From Holdemanella porci (GTDB lineage Bacteria; Bacillota_I; Bacilli_A; Erysipelotrichales; Erysipelotrichaceae): a DNA stretch of 14,641 nt. The stretch covers positions 1-14,641 of the forward strand of contig NZ_JAHQVB010000054.1 in NCBI RefSeq assembly GCF_019052655.1, read 5' to 3'. Both the position numbers and the translations under genes were made by a program. Below the pieces are notes generated by a model. The model did no database searches, had not been told where the DNA came from, and saw nothing but the letters and a program-made list of their open reading frames with translations. Each line of letters opens with the position of its first letter. Positions within the stretch are counted from its first letter, which is position 1. Below, one piece after another: positions 6,267-13,721 of this stretch.

Positions 6267-7916
6267 TTATTCACCTTTTTCTAAAGCTAATGTACGAGTT
6301 GTTAAATCACATACTTCAGTTGGTCCATAATATTGGATTGCTCCTGGATAAGTATATGCAGTTTCAACAGCCCATGTATCACGGTTTGCTTCGAAATATT
6401 TGAATGGTTTTCCATCTAATTCAACCAATGCTTTTTTGATAACTGGTTTATCTTCGCCATTACGACGTTCGATATTCATCATCTTAGTGATTGGCATACC
6501 ACCAGCAACCCATTCTTCAGCTGGTTTAGATAAGTTAGATACTTTTGATAAATATCCATTATATCCGTATTGAATCAACATGAATGCGTTGTATCCTAAT
6601 GAGTAGCAATAGTCAGCATCAAAGTTTGATGGGAATGCACAACGTCCTTCGTATCCGAAGAAGTGGTGTAATGCATTGAATTTACCTGTAAATCCTCTTT
6701 CAGTTAATTTATCTTTAACTAAGGCTGAGAACAATTTTTCTGATTCAATTAAAGATACCTGTACGTTTCCGTGTGGATCTCTTTCTAAGAATAATTGTTG
6801 TTGGATAGTTTGAGGTAAGATTGCGAATACAGCCATTGATTCAGCAGTTAAACCTTTTTCAATGAATGCATATTTTTCTTCCCAGCTACCTAATGCGTTA
6901 AATTCTTCTGTTTTGTTTCCAGCTAATAATTCGTTGATTTCAGCAATCAATGCTTTAAATTCTGGAACAAATTCAACTACACCTTCAGGGATAATTGCAA
7001 CACCGAAGTTGTTTCCATTTGCAGAACGTTTTTCAACAGCATCTGCAATGTAGTCAGCGATTTCAGATAAAGATTGTTTTTTAGCAGCAACTTCTTCTGA
7101 AATTAAACAAATGTTTGGTTGAGTTTCTAAAGCACATTCCAAAGCTACGTGACTTGCACTACGTCCCATAACTTTTACAAAGTGCCAATATTTTTTAGCA
7201 GAGTTTGCATCACGTTCGATGTTTCCGATTAATTCACTATATGTTTTAGTTGCAGTATCGAATCCAAATGAACATTCGATGTCTTCGTTTTTCAAGTCAC
7301 CATCGATAGTTTTTGGACAACCGATAACTTGAACACCTGTATTGTGAGCAGCAAAATATTCAGCTAATACAGCAGCGTTTGTATTTGAGTCATCACCACC
7401 GATAATTACGATAGCAGTGATTCCGTGTTTTTCACAAACTTTTGCAGCAACTGCGAATTGTTCTTCAGTTTCTAATTTTGTACGTCCAGATCCGATAATA
7501 TCAAATCCACCCGTATTTCTGTATGCATCGATATAAGCATCGTCGAATTCAACATAGTTGTCTTCTAATAATCCAATAGGACCATTTTTAAATCCGTAAA
7601 GAACGTTTTCTTTACTAGTAGCTTTTAATGCATCGTATAGACCACAAATAACATTGTGTCCACCAGGTGCTTGTCCACCAGATAAGATTACACCTACAAC
7701 TTGTTTTTTAGCTGCAGAAGTATTTTCTCCTTTTTCGAATGTAATTTCTTTTTCTCCGTAAGTGTTAGGGAATAAAGCCGCGATTTTTTCTTGGTCTGCA
7801 ACACTTTGAGTTGCATTTCCTTCCTTAACACAGATTTCTGAAATACCATTTCTTAACATTCCAGGCAATTTTGGACTGTATTGGTATCTAGCTTTTTGAA
7901 GTGGTGATTGATTCAT
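6267..7916 (-). CDS. pfp: PPi-dependent phosphofructokinase (long form)
   Basis: Diphosphate:fructose-6-phosphate 1-phosphotransferase, 549 residues, a length typical of the plant-beta-like/spirochaete long PFP class. It phosphorylates fructose-6-phosphate reversibly with pyrophosphate in cytosolic glycolysis. Phosphate-donor specificity is readable: GGDDSN (173-178) has Asp where ATP enzymes have Gly, and PKTIDGD (201-207) has Lys where ATP enzymes have Gly. [10 protein letters not shown] (79-88) forms the phosphate-binding loop and [11 protein letters not shown] (250-260) the sugar-phosphate site. The start ATG at 7916 has AAGGAG upstream. The codons look more biased than in the neighbouring genes, fitting high expression (impression, not computed). 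Confidence 0.96.
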   Translation of the reverse strand: MNQSPLQKARYQYSPKLPGMLRNGISEICVKEGNATQSVADQEKIAALFPNTYGEKEITFEKGENTSAAKKQVVGVILSGGQAPGGHNVICGLYDALKATSKENVLYGFKNGPIGLLEDNYVEFDDAYIDAYRNTGGFDIIGSGRTKLETEEQFAVAAKVCEKHGITAIVIIGGDDSNTNAAVLAEYFAAHNTGVQVIGCPKTIDGDLKNEDIECSFGFDTATKTYSELIGNIERDANSAKKYWHFVKVMGRSASHVALECALETQPNICLISEEVAAKKQSLSEIADYIADAVEKRSANGNNFGVAIIPEGVVEFVPEFKALIAEINELLAGNKTEEFNALGSWEEKYAFIEKGLTAESMAVFAILPQTIQQQLFLERDPHGNVQVSLIESEKLFSALVKDKLTERGFTGKFNALHHFFGYEGRCAFPSNFDADYCYSLGYNAFMLIQYGYNGYLSKVSNLSKPAEEWVAGGMPITKMMNIERRNGEDKPVIKKALVELDGKPFKYFEANRDTWAVETAYTYPGAIQYYGPTEVCDLTTRTLALEKGE

Positions 7917-7953
7917 TTTTATATCTCCTTTTCAATTTATACCTACATTAAAA

Positions 7954-7982
7954 ATTTTATAACACTTTGCCCAAAAAGTAAA
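7954..7982 (-). promoter_or_regulatory. Probable pfp promoter
   Basis: Minus-strand -35 TTTACT (7977-7982) and -10 TAAAAT (7954-7959) with a 17-nt spacer, about 40 bp before the start codon. Both boxes are imperfect. No terminator is visible between the acetyltransferase stop and this site, so some readthrough is possible. Confidence 0.4.
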
Positions 7983-8004
7983 TAGAGCACCCCATCCAAG
8001 GCCT

Positions 8005-8658
8005 TTATTCAAGGTTTGAATTTAAATATTCCTTACTAATTTCTTTTTGTAGATATTCAAAAAACAAGCCAATATGATACCCATCCGCTACGGCATGCGC
8101 AATTGTGATATTTACAGGCATTTGATAATTATCATCATATTTTCCAGCAGTGATGATTGGAAAGAAGGCAGCACCCCCATTGACCATACGACTTGAAACC
8201 GCAGTAAATGTAGTCCATGGTGTACATGATACACAATAAAAGTTTGCAGGTTGGCCCGATTTTACCTTAATGCCTCTTTTGGTTTTACCTAATTCCATAT
8301 CAGAAGTAATATTCTTGTAGAAAGAACCAAAATCGTCTGTAAAATCCGTCCAACAATCCGAAAATGTATGATCTTCTTCATGGAAAATCGTATAATTTGG
8401 AACTAAAGAATCCCACACACATAAATCTCCGTTTTTATCTTTAAACATTTTAAAATTCTCAATTCGATTTAACACTTTAGTCACACAATAAATCAACGTT
8501 GGATAAAATTTATATCCATTTGTATGACAAAAACTTAATAACTCACTCACATCAATATTGGCCGTCATATTCACTTCAACATTTAAACTGTTTGTATAAT
8601 ACAAATAATGCTCTTTACGACACCAATTTTCTAAATCAATCTTCTTATATCTACACAT
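8005..8658 (-). CDS. CAT-family (type A) acetyltransferase
   Basis: A 217-residue protein with the trimeric chloramphenicol acetyltransferase fold; these use acetyl-CoA to acetylate chloramphenicol or other substrates. Family marks: RKEH (14-17), VSCTPWTTFT (143-152, conserved active-site Ser144), FFPIITAGKY (165-174) and AHAVADGYH (187-195) with catalytic His188 and Asp192. The first His of the classical HHAVCDG motif is Ala187 here. Chromosomal CAT-like proteins of this kind often do not confer resistance, so the substrate is uncertain. The start ATG at 8658 has AGGAG 5-6 nt upstream and lies 8 bp after the transporter stop, so the two form one operon. Confidence 0.88.
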   Translation of the reverse strand: MCRYKKIDLENWCRKEHYLYYTNSLNVEVNMTANIDVSELLSFCHTNGYKFYPTLIYCVTKVLNRIENFKMFKDKNGDLCVWDSLVPNYTIFHEEDHTFSDCWTDFTDDFGSFYKNITSDMELGKTKRGIKVKSGQPANFYCVSCTPWTTFTAVSSRMVNGGAAFFPIITAGKYDDNYQMPVNITIAHAVADGYHIGLFFEYLQKEISKEYLNSNLE

Positions 8659-8666
8659 AAAATCTC

Positions 8667-9530
8667 CTATATCATCGTCATAGTTACAGTACCCACTGTA
8701 ATCAAAATTAAACCTAACAATGCCTTCTTAGATAGCTTTTCATGAAATACAACACGAGAAAAACCAATTGTTACAAGTATACTCAATTTATCAATTGGCA
8801 CAACGATGCTTGCAAGTCCATCCTGTAAAGCACGATAGAAACATAGCCAAGATCCTCCTGTTGCAAAACCAGATAAGATGATAAACAAGAGTTCTTTTCG
8901 ATCGACGTCTTTTATTTGGGACTGCTTATTTTTCACAAAGACCATTAGCCAGGCCATAACTAAGACAACACTTGTACGAATGGCCGTACCTAAATTAGAA
9001 TCAATTCCAGAAATACCAATCTTACCTAAAATAGATGTAAGACTCGCAAATACAGCTGACAAAATCGCATACATCAACCAGCTTTTATCTGAAGAATTAG
9101 ATTCAACATCCTCTTTTCGAGTAATCATCAACATTGTACCTACACCGATCATGCATACACAGCCAATTTTAGCTAAAGACAATCCTTCATGAAAGAAAAT
9201 ACAAGCCAATAGAATCGTTAAGATTGTACTGGATTTATCAATCGGAACCACCTTATTCACATTCCCATTTTGTAAAGCCTTAAAATAACATAGCCAGCTA
9301 GCTCCTGTTGCGATTCCAGACAAAACTAGAAACAACAAAGTTTTCCCACTGATATCCGTAATACCGGATATAGTTCCAGTTAAAAGAACAAGAATCCACG
9401 AAAAAACTAAAACCACAATGGTACGTATGGCGGTTGCCACATCAGAATCTGTTTTTGAAATCCCACATTTTGCGAGTATGGAAGTAATGCCCGCAAAAAA
9501 GGCAGAGCCTGTCGCATATAAAATCCACAT
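8667..9530 (-). CDS. DMT/EamA-family transporter
   Basis: Inner-membrane protein of 287 residues with about ten hydrophobic segments in two EamA halves. The internal duplication is plain: AIRT-VVLV, SGxATGxSWLC, and VVPIDK plus FHExLS occur once in each half. This family (drug/metabolite transporter superfamily) exports or imports small metabolites; the substrate is unknown. The start is the ATG at 9530, with GGGTGA 6 nt upstream. The in-frame TTG at 9542 belongs to the region just ahead of the ribosome binding site. It is co-transcribed with the downstream CAT-family enzyme. Confidence 0.9.
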   Translation of the reverse strand: MWILYATGSAFFAGITSILAKCGISKTDSDVATAIRTIVVLVFSWILVLLTGTISGITDISGKTLLFLVLSGIATGASWLCYFKALQNGNVNKVVPIDKSSTILTILLACIFFHEGLSLAKIGCVCMIGVGTMLMITRKEDVESNSSDKSWLMYAILSAVFASLTSILGKIGISGIDSNLGTAIRTSVVLVMAWLMVFVKNKQSQIKDVDRKELLFIILSGFATGGSWLCFYRALQDGLASIVVPIDKLSILVTIGFSRVVFHEKLSKKALLGLILITVGTVTMTMI

Positions 9531-9547
9531 AGTATCACCCAAATGAA

Positions 9548-9576
9548 ATTTTATACCTCATAATCTCTTAATACAA
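9548..9576 (-). promoter_or_regulatory. Possible promoter of the DMT-CAT operon
   Basis: Minus-strand -35 TTGTAT (9571-9576), 17-nt spacer, -10 TAAAAT (9548-9553). It starts just after the peroxiredoxin terminator. The -35 is weak, so this is a tentative call. Confidence 0.35.
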
Positions 9577-9580
9577 ATGC

Positions 9581-9609
9581 AAAAAGGAAGCAGTGTCTAA
9601 ACTACTTCC
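9581..9609 (-). terminator. bcp terminator overlapping the stop codon
   Basis: On the minus strand GGAAGTAG (9602-9609) pairs with CTGCTTCC (9586-9593) over 8 bp with one U-G wobble, followed by five T. The stop codon of the peroxiredoxin (9597-9599) lies in the loop. Confidence 0.8.
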
Positions 9610-10049
9610 AACATATTTTCAGCATCATTGGCCGCTTTTACTTTATCATTAGCACGAACAATAATTCCAGATTCATCTATTAAGTACGTTGTACGAACCA
9701 CACCCATAGATACCTTTCCATAATTCTTCTTTTCTTTCCACACATCATAAGCTTCAATCACTTTTCTTTCTGGATCTGCCAACAATGTAAAGGCAAGGCT
9801 ATACTTTTCTTGAAACTTCTTGTGTGAAGCCACCGTATCTTTACTTACCCCTAAAATGACAGCTCCTTTTTCTAAGAATTGTGGATATCTTTCAGAAAAA
9901 CCACAAGCCTGCTTTGTGCAACCCGCCGTATTATCCTTTGGATAAAAATATAAGATAACTTTTTTACCTTTATAATCACTCAATTTGTGTATCACACCAT
10001 CTTGATCAGGCAATTCAAAATCAGGTGCTTGAATTCCAATTTCTAACAT
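9597..10049 (-). CDS. bcp: Thioredoxin-dependent peroxiredoxin, BCP type
   Basis: A 150-residue cytosolic thiol peroxidase that reduces H2O2 and organic hydroperoxides using thioredoxin. The motif YPKDNTAGCTKQAC places the peroxidatic Cys at 44 and the probable resolving Cys at 49, the spacing of the E. coli BCP (C45/C50). GVVRTTYLID towards the C-terminus is also typical. The start ATG at 10049 has GGAG 8 nt upstream. It has its own promoter and terminator, so it is monocistronic. Useful for an anaerobe facing oxygen exposure. Confidence 0.95.
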   Translation of the reverse strand: MLEIGIQAPDFELPDQDGVIHKLSDYKGKKVILYFYPKDNTAGCTKQACGFSERYPQFLEKGAVILGVSKDTVASHKKFQEKYSLAFTLLADPERKVIEAYDVWKEKKNYGKVSMGVVRTTYLIDESGIIVRANDKVKAANDAENMLEVV

Positions 10050-10074
10050 ATATATTCTCCATTCTGTTAAACAG

Positions 10075-10083
10075 ATTATAGCA
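10075..10083 (-). promoter_or_regulatory. bcp promoter (extended -10)
   Basis: The minus strand reads TGCTATAAT: a perfect TATAAT (10075-10080) with the TGn extension. The -35 region is weak. Right after it, a short palindrome CTGTT-A-AACAG (10064-10074) covers the predicted start point and could bind a regulator, though it may be chance. Confidence 0.5.
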
Positions 10084-10113
10084 TTCCAAACAATTTAAAC
10101 ATACCCATATGCA

Positions 10114-10137
10114 CAAAAGGAAGCATACTTGCTTCCT
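10114..10137 (-). terminator. RNA methyltransferase terminator
   Basis: On the minus strand AGGAAGC-N6-GCTTCCT (10118-10137) forms a 7-bp stem followed by a T run. The left arm overlaps the TAG stop at 10136-10138. Confidence 0.8.
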
Positions 10138-11356
10138 AACGTTTTTTCTTACTCATTTTACTTGATCTAAATTGAGCTTGTCTTTGCGCTTTTTTTGTAG
10201 GCTTTAGGTTGAATTGTTTCTTTTCTAATACGCAAACACTTTCAATATGATCTGTATAAGGGAATAAATCCACTAATTCTAATTTATTTGTGACATAACC
10301 TTGTTTTCTAAATTGGTTTAAATCACGAACCTGTGTTCTTGGATCACAAGAAATATATAAAATTTTTCTTGGATTTAAAGCGGTTGCACACTCAATAAAA
10401 TCTTTTGTCGTACCAGCACGAGGCGGATCTAAAATGATCGCATCATAATGATTGTGATATTTTCTTGCCTGGCGCATAAATTCTGTTGAATCCATCGCAA
10501 CAAATTCAATATTTTTGATTTTATTTTGTTTCGCATTGTATTTTGCGTTTTCAATCGCATCTGGATTCACTTCTACACCCATGACTTTCTTACAAGAATC
10601 TGTCATCGTTAAACCAATTGTACCAACACCACAATATGTATCTAGTACTGTATCTGTTTCCTTTAAATCTAACATTTTCTTAGCTAAGCCATACAATACT
10701 TCACATTGTTCAGAATGAATCTGATAGAACGAATTGTGTGAAAACGCAATGTCTAAGCCACATAACTCATCATGAATCATACCATTTCCATATAAAACAA
10801 TAGCTTCATCCTGCAAAACAATACTTGTCTTTCTTGGATTGATATTTTGTACAATTGTTTTAATTTGTGGAAATTCACTCGTTAATACACGAACCATATT
10901 TTTTCTTGAAGGAAAAATTTTCTGACTTGTCACAAATACAACCATCACTTCATCTGTCTTATGTCCCCAACGAATCAATACATGACGCAATAAACCAGTC
11001 CCTGTTCTTTCGTTATATAATTCTAATTTCATAGAACCAACAAGTTCTGTAATCTTGTTGATAATTTCATTGACAAGTTTTGGCTGCATTATACAATTTT
11101 CAGTCTTCACAACACGATGCGAATGAGGCGCATATAAACCTGAATATACTTTTCCTTTATCTTTCGCAAAACCAACAATTACTTTATTACGATAATGTGT
11201 ATCATTCTTTGCCATATGCACATCGCCAACACGAACCTTTAAATGTGCTTTTTCAACCAATTCTTCCACATCTTTTTTCTTTTTATCTGCCTGCATACTC
11301 GGCTTCAGTTTTAAAAGTGAACATCCACCGCATATTTTTTCTACTTTACACTTCAC
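10136..11356 (-). CDS. RNA (uracil-5-)-methyltransferase, RlmD/TrmA family
   Basis: A 406-residue SAM-dependent enzyme that makes 5-methyluridine in RNA, most likely 23S rRNA. A 4Fe-4S site like that of RumA/RlmD is visible as C3-x5-C9-x2-C12 and C88. The methyltransferase core has DTYCGVGTIG (239-248), DPPRAG (310-315), catalytic Cys337 in SCDP and base Glu372 in HIES. The N-terminal TRAM domain of many relatives is absent: the Fe-S cysteines start at residue 3. A basic tail (about 380-406) may contact RNA. The start is GTG at 11356, with AAGGAG upstream inside the preceding gene, which it overlaps by 11 bp. Exact target (U747, U1939 or both) cannot be read from sequence. Confidence 0.92.
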   Translation of the reverse strand: MKCKVEKICGGCSLLKLKPSMQADKKKKDVEELVEKAHLKVRVGDVHMAKNDTHYRNKVIVGFAKDKGKVYSGLYAPHSHRVVKTENCIMQPKLVNEIINKITELVGSMKLELYNERTGTGLLRHVLIRWGHKTDEVMVVFVTSQKIFPSRKNMVRVLTSEFPQIKTIVQNINPRKTSIVLQDEAIVLYGNGMIHDELCGLDIAFSHNSFYQIHSEQCEVLYGLAKKMLDLKETDTVLDTYCGVGTIGLTMTDSCKKVMGVEVNPDAIENAKYNAKQNKIKNIEFVAMDSTEFMRQARKYHNHYDAIILDPPRAGTTKDFIECATALNPRKILYISCDPRTQVRDLNQFRKQGYVTNKLELVDLFPYTDHIESVCVLEKKQFNLKPTKKAQRQAQFRSSKMSKKKR

Positions 11357-11939
11357 TAATTTTCTCCTTTATTAAGTCAATAACCTTACTTGAATCTTTA
11401 ACTTCAATTGTTTCAAATCCCAAATTACTTGCTGCAACTACATTATCTTTTCGATCATCTAAAAATAAGCATTCAGATGCCTTAAGATCATATTTTTTTA
11501 ATAATATATGAAATATTTCTGGATCCGGTTTAATTTTCTTATATTCATAAGAAAAAACACCGCCATCTATATTATCAAACACACCACAACTTCTCAAATA
11601 CTTTGTGTCATCTTCTGGAATATTTGAAAGAATATATACTTTGTATCCGAATCGTTTTAAATCTTTGATATACGCAACATTATCTTTTAATGGAATCACA
11701 AATTCTGTCCAATGATACATCAATTCTTTAATATTTAACTCTAACTCAGGAAATTGTTTTACTCCCTTTTCAATCATTTCTTCCACTGAATAGAGTCCTT
11801 GATCATACTCATCCCATAAAGAATCAAAATAGAATGATTTCACTTCCTCTTGTCCTTCATTAAAGAAGCTATAAATCAATTCATTTGAATCAAATTTAAC
11901 CAATACATTTCCTAAATCAAATACTATATTTTTCAGCAT
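11346..11939 (-). CDS. HAD-superfamily phosphatase, YihX-like
   Basis: A 197-residue HAD-IA hydrolase. Motif I is FDLGNV (7-12) with nucleophile Asp8 and Gly10 in place of the usual second Asp, as in the E. coli YihX (glucose-1-phosphate phosphatase) group. Motif II is Ser105 (ILSN), motif III Lys137 (KIKPDP) and motif IV Asp161-Asp162 (LFLDD). The cap is the small helical type (about 15-80). The substrate is probably a phosphorylated sugar or metabolite, unproven. There is no ribosome binding site: the ATG lies 7 nt downstream of a perfect TATAAT, so the mRNA is predicted to be leaderless. It is co-transcribed and overlaps with the RNA methyltransferase. Confidence 0.9.
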   Translation of the reverse strand: MLKNIVFDLGNVLVKFDSNELIYSFFNEGQEEVKSFYFDSLWDEYDQGLYSVEEMIEKGVKQFPELELNIKELMYHWTEFVIPLKDNVAYIKDLKRFGYKVYILSNIPEDDTKYLRSCGVFDNIDGGVFSYEYKKIKPDPEIFHILLKKYDLKASECLFLDDRKDNVVAASNLGFETIEVKDSSKVIDLIKEKISEV

Positions 11940-11945
11940 ATGCCA

Positions 11946-11974
11946 ATTATACTTGAAAAAAACATCTAAAACAA
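11946..11974 (-). promoter_or_regulatory. HAD-methyltransferase operon promoter, leaderless
   Basis: Minus-strand -35 TTGTTT (11969-11974), 17-nt spacer, perfect -10 TATAAT (11946-11951). Counting seven bases on from the -10 puts the start at 11939, the A of the ATG. It interdigitates with the divergent promoter at 11953-11981. Confidence 0.6.
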
Positions 11975-11981
11975 ATATGAT
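11953..11981 (+). promoter_or_regulatory. Promoter of the deformylase-like gene
   Basis: Plus-strand -35 TTGAAA (11953-11958), 17-nt spacer, -10 TATGAT (11976-11981). Predicted start is near 11988, giving a 16-nt leader. The -35 lies inside the spacer of the opposite promoter and vice versa, so one RNA polymerase would exclude the other. Confidence 0.65.
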
Positions 11982-12003
11982 TTTTGAAGAAAAGAGGTAT
12001 GTT

Positions 12004-12414
12004 ATGATTAAACCAATAATGAAAGATGAAGCTTTCTTAGCTATAAAATCCGTTCCAGCTACAAAAATGGATACACAAGTGGCTCAAGATCTAAAAGATA
12101 CATTACAAGCTTATAGTAATCAATGTGTAGGCATGGCAGCCAATATGATTGGTGTTTCTAAAAATATTATTATCTTTGCGATTGGGCCTGCACAAATTGT
12201 GATGTATAATCCAAAAATCACAAAGAAATCTAGACCTTACAAAGTCAAAGAAGGGTGTTTATCACTAGAGGGTGAAAGAAATACAACTCGTTATGAAAAT
12301 ATCACCGTTGAATACCAAGATGAATCTTTTAAAAAGTGTAAACAATCCTATTCTGGTTTTGTTGCTCAAATCATTCAACATGAAATTGATCACTGCAATG
12401 GTATCATCATTTAA
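12004..12414 (+). CDS. Peptide deformylase-like protein, variant motif I
   Basis: A 136-residue protein of the polypeptide deformylase fold, which removes the formyl group from nascent N-termini. The metal site is intact: EGCLS (83-87, Cys85) and HEIDH (126-130, His126, Glu127, His130). Motif I, normally GxGxAAxQ, is CVGMAANM (41-48), so the oxyanion-stabilising Gln is replaced by Met48 and the first Gly by Cys. I recall short PDFs like this as second copies in Firmicutes, beside a canonical one; activity is uncertain. The start is the ATG at 12004 with AGAGG 6 nt upstream. The longer frame from 11953 would begin before the predicted transcription start. Confidence 0.87.
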   Translation: MIKPIMKDEAFLAIKSVPATKMDTQVAQDLKDTLQAYSNQCVGMAANMIGVSKNIIIFAIGPAQIVMYNPKITKKSRPYKVKEGCLSLEGERNTTRYENITVEYQDESFKKCKQSYSGFVAQIIQHEIDHCNGIII

Positions 12415-12415
12415 T

Positions 12416-12442
12416 AAAGCCAGGAAAAACCTGGCTTTTTAT
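12416..12442 (+). terminator. Terminator of the deformylase-like gene
   Basis: AAAGCCAGG-AAAAA-CCTGGCTTT, a 9-bp stem with a 5-nt loop two bases after the stop, followed by a T run. On the other strand it is also flanked by T-rich sequence, so it can serve the convergent sensor gene, whose ancestral stop (12439-12441) lies in the tract. Confidence 0.88.
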
Positions 12443-12503
12443 ATAATTTGAATAATTCGATCTTTTAGATCCTCTAAATATAAAGGTTTACTGATATGCC
12501 CAT

Positions 12504-12806
12504 TCATACCGCCTTGTAACATTTCTGTATATCTTGCATATACGCATTGGCACTCATCGCAAGGATTGGAATCTTTTTATCTTTTTTTCGAATTTGTATA
12601 GTCGCCTCATACCCATCCATAATAGGCATCCTAAGATCCATTAGAATCAAATCTAAATCCTTGATTTGATCAAACTGTTCTACAGCCTCTTTACCATTTT
12701 TAGCCTTATACACAATAGCCCCTTCACTTTGAAGCATAAACTCTATCACTTCCATATTGATCTCATTATCTTCCACGACAAGTATAGATAGATTTTCAAT
12801 GGACAT
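12504..12806 (-). CDS. Receiver domain fragment (frameshifted)
   Basis: Part of the broken sensor listed at 12439-14546. From the ATG at 12806 it encodes a CheY-like receiver beginning ILVVEDNE, with the phospho-accepting Asp in LILMDLRMP and the conserved Ser in AMSAN. The frame is lost after QKC, so the conserved Lys (ISKP) and last helix are in another frame. No ribosome binding site precedes the ATG, so independent translation is unlikely. As it stands it should not be a working receiver. Confidence 0.5.
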   Translation of the reverse strand: MSIENLSILVVEDNEINMEVIEFMLQSEGAIVYKAKNGKEAVEQFDQIKDLDLILMDLRMPIMDGYEATIQIRKKDKKIPILAMSANAYMQDIQKCYKAV

Positions 12807-12884
12807 TGTTTGATTTTTTAAAGATTTATTCTCAACAGGATTCAAATCAATCTCTAAAGGAAGTTGAACAATAAATTGAGTACC

Positions 12885-13715
12885 TTAATCAATTTTACTT
12901 TCCACCTTGATTGTGCCATCCATCTTCTTTACAAACTCTTGCACAATACTCATCCCTAAACCCGCACCATCTATACGTTTATTTTTTTGAACAAAAGGTT
13001 TGAACAATTTGTTTTGTATGAATTCTTCATTCATTCCAATTCCTGTATCTTCTACAAAAAATTCAAAACAATCCGCTTTTTCTTTAACAGACAAATACAC
13101 TTTACCACCTGGTCTATTGTATCTGATCGCATTACTTAAAAGATTCAACAAGACCTTCTCAATATGTGTAGGACTACCCATCAAATGATCATGTTCTATT
13201 TGAGTCTTCATAAACAATTCAATCTTATAATTCGATACCTGTAGATCAATAATAGTTTGAACCCTACCTAATAATTGACTTAATTCAAACGATTTATTTT
13301 CCAACACAGCCGAATCCGTTTGTAATGTTCGAATATCTAAAATATCATTTACCAAAGACAACAAGTGCGTACTTGATATCCACATCTTATCATAGGCATC
13401 TTTGATGCGTTGTTTATCATCACCACATCTTTGAATCACTTGAAGCATTCCTATAATCCCATTGATTGGTGTACGAATATCATGGCTCATATTTGCCAAG
13501 AAACGCATATTAACTTGATTGGCTTTTGTTTCATTTTCTAAGGCGAGTTGAAGCTTTCTATTCATATCAAAATAACGCTCTGTATCATGACAACGACGAA
13601 CTTGTTCCTCCTCAAAAATCCTCTCATAATATACATTCTTTTTCTCTAATGCCAAAATTATGACATCCAAATCGCAAATAACTTTGCCATATTTATATCG
13701 AGAAGATTCAACCAT
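12885..13715 (-). CDS. Histidine kinase fragment
   Basis: Middle part of the broken sensor. It has a coiled-coil-like linker (about 20-65), the H-box FLANMSHDIRTPINGIIGML with the phosphorylated His near residue 78, the N-box (LLNLLSNAIRYN), G1 (EDTGIGM) and G2 (GAGLGMSIV). The ATP-binding domain is nearly complete; the TAA removes only the last beta-strand. The ATG at 13715 follows the upstream TAA by 6 nt, and TAAGG there could act as a weak ribosome binding site, so coupled translation is conceivable. There are no membrane segments, so the kinase would be cytoplasmic. Confidence 0.65.
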   Translation of the reverse strand: MVESSRYKYGKVICDLDVIILALEKKNVYYERIFEEEQVRRCHDTERYFDMNRKLQLALENETKANQVNMRFLANMSHDIRTPINGIIGMLQVIQRCGDDKQRIKDAYDKMWISSTHLLSLVNDILDIRTLQTDSAVLENKSFELSQLLGRVQTIIDLQVSNYKIELFMKTQIEHDHLMGSPTHIEKVLLNLLSNAIRYNRPGGKVYLSVKEKADCFEFFVEDTGIGMNEEFIQNKLFKPFVQKNKRIDGAGLGMSIVQEFVKKMDGTIKVESKID

Positions 13716-13721
13716 CAAGCC

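Noticed and set aside
7983..8010. Terminator after the CAT-family gene
   Set aside because: Only a 4-bp pairing (CCTT/AAGG) can be drawn and no T run follows it.
8878..9192. 104-residue plus-strand frame opposite the DMT transporter
   Set aside because: It is antisense to a clear membrane protein with duplicated halves; composition follows from the opposite strand.
11080..11511. 143-residue plus-strand reading frame
   Set aside because: It lies across two well-supported minus-strand genes and shows no start signal or domain.
12504..12540. Programmed -1 frameshift in the receiver domain
   Set aside because: No slippery heptamer or stimulating structure is evident, and two nonsense codons in the same gene make decay the simpler explanation.
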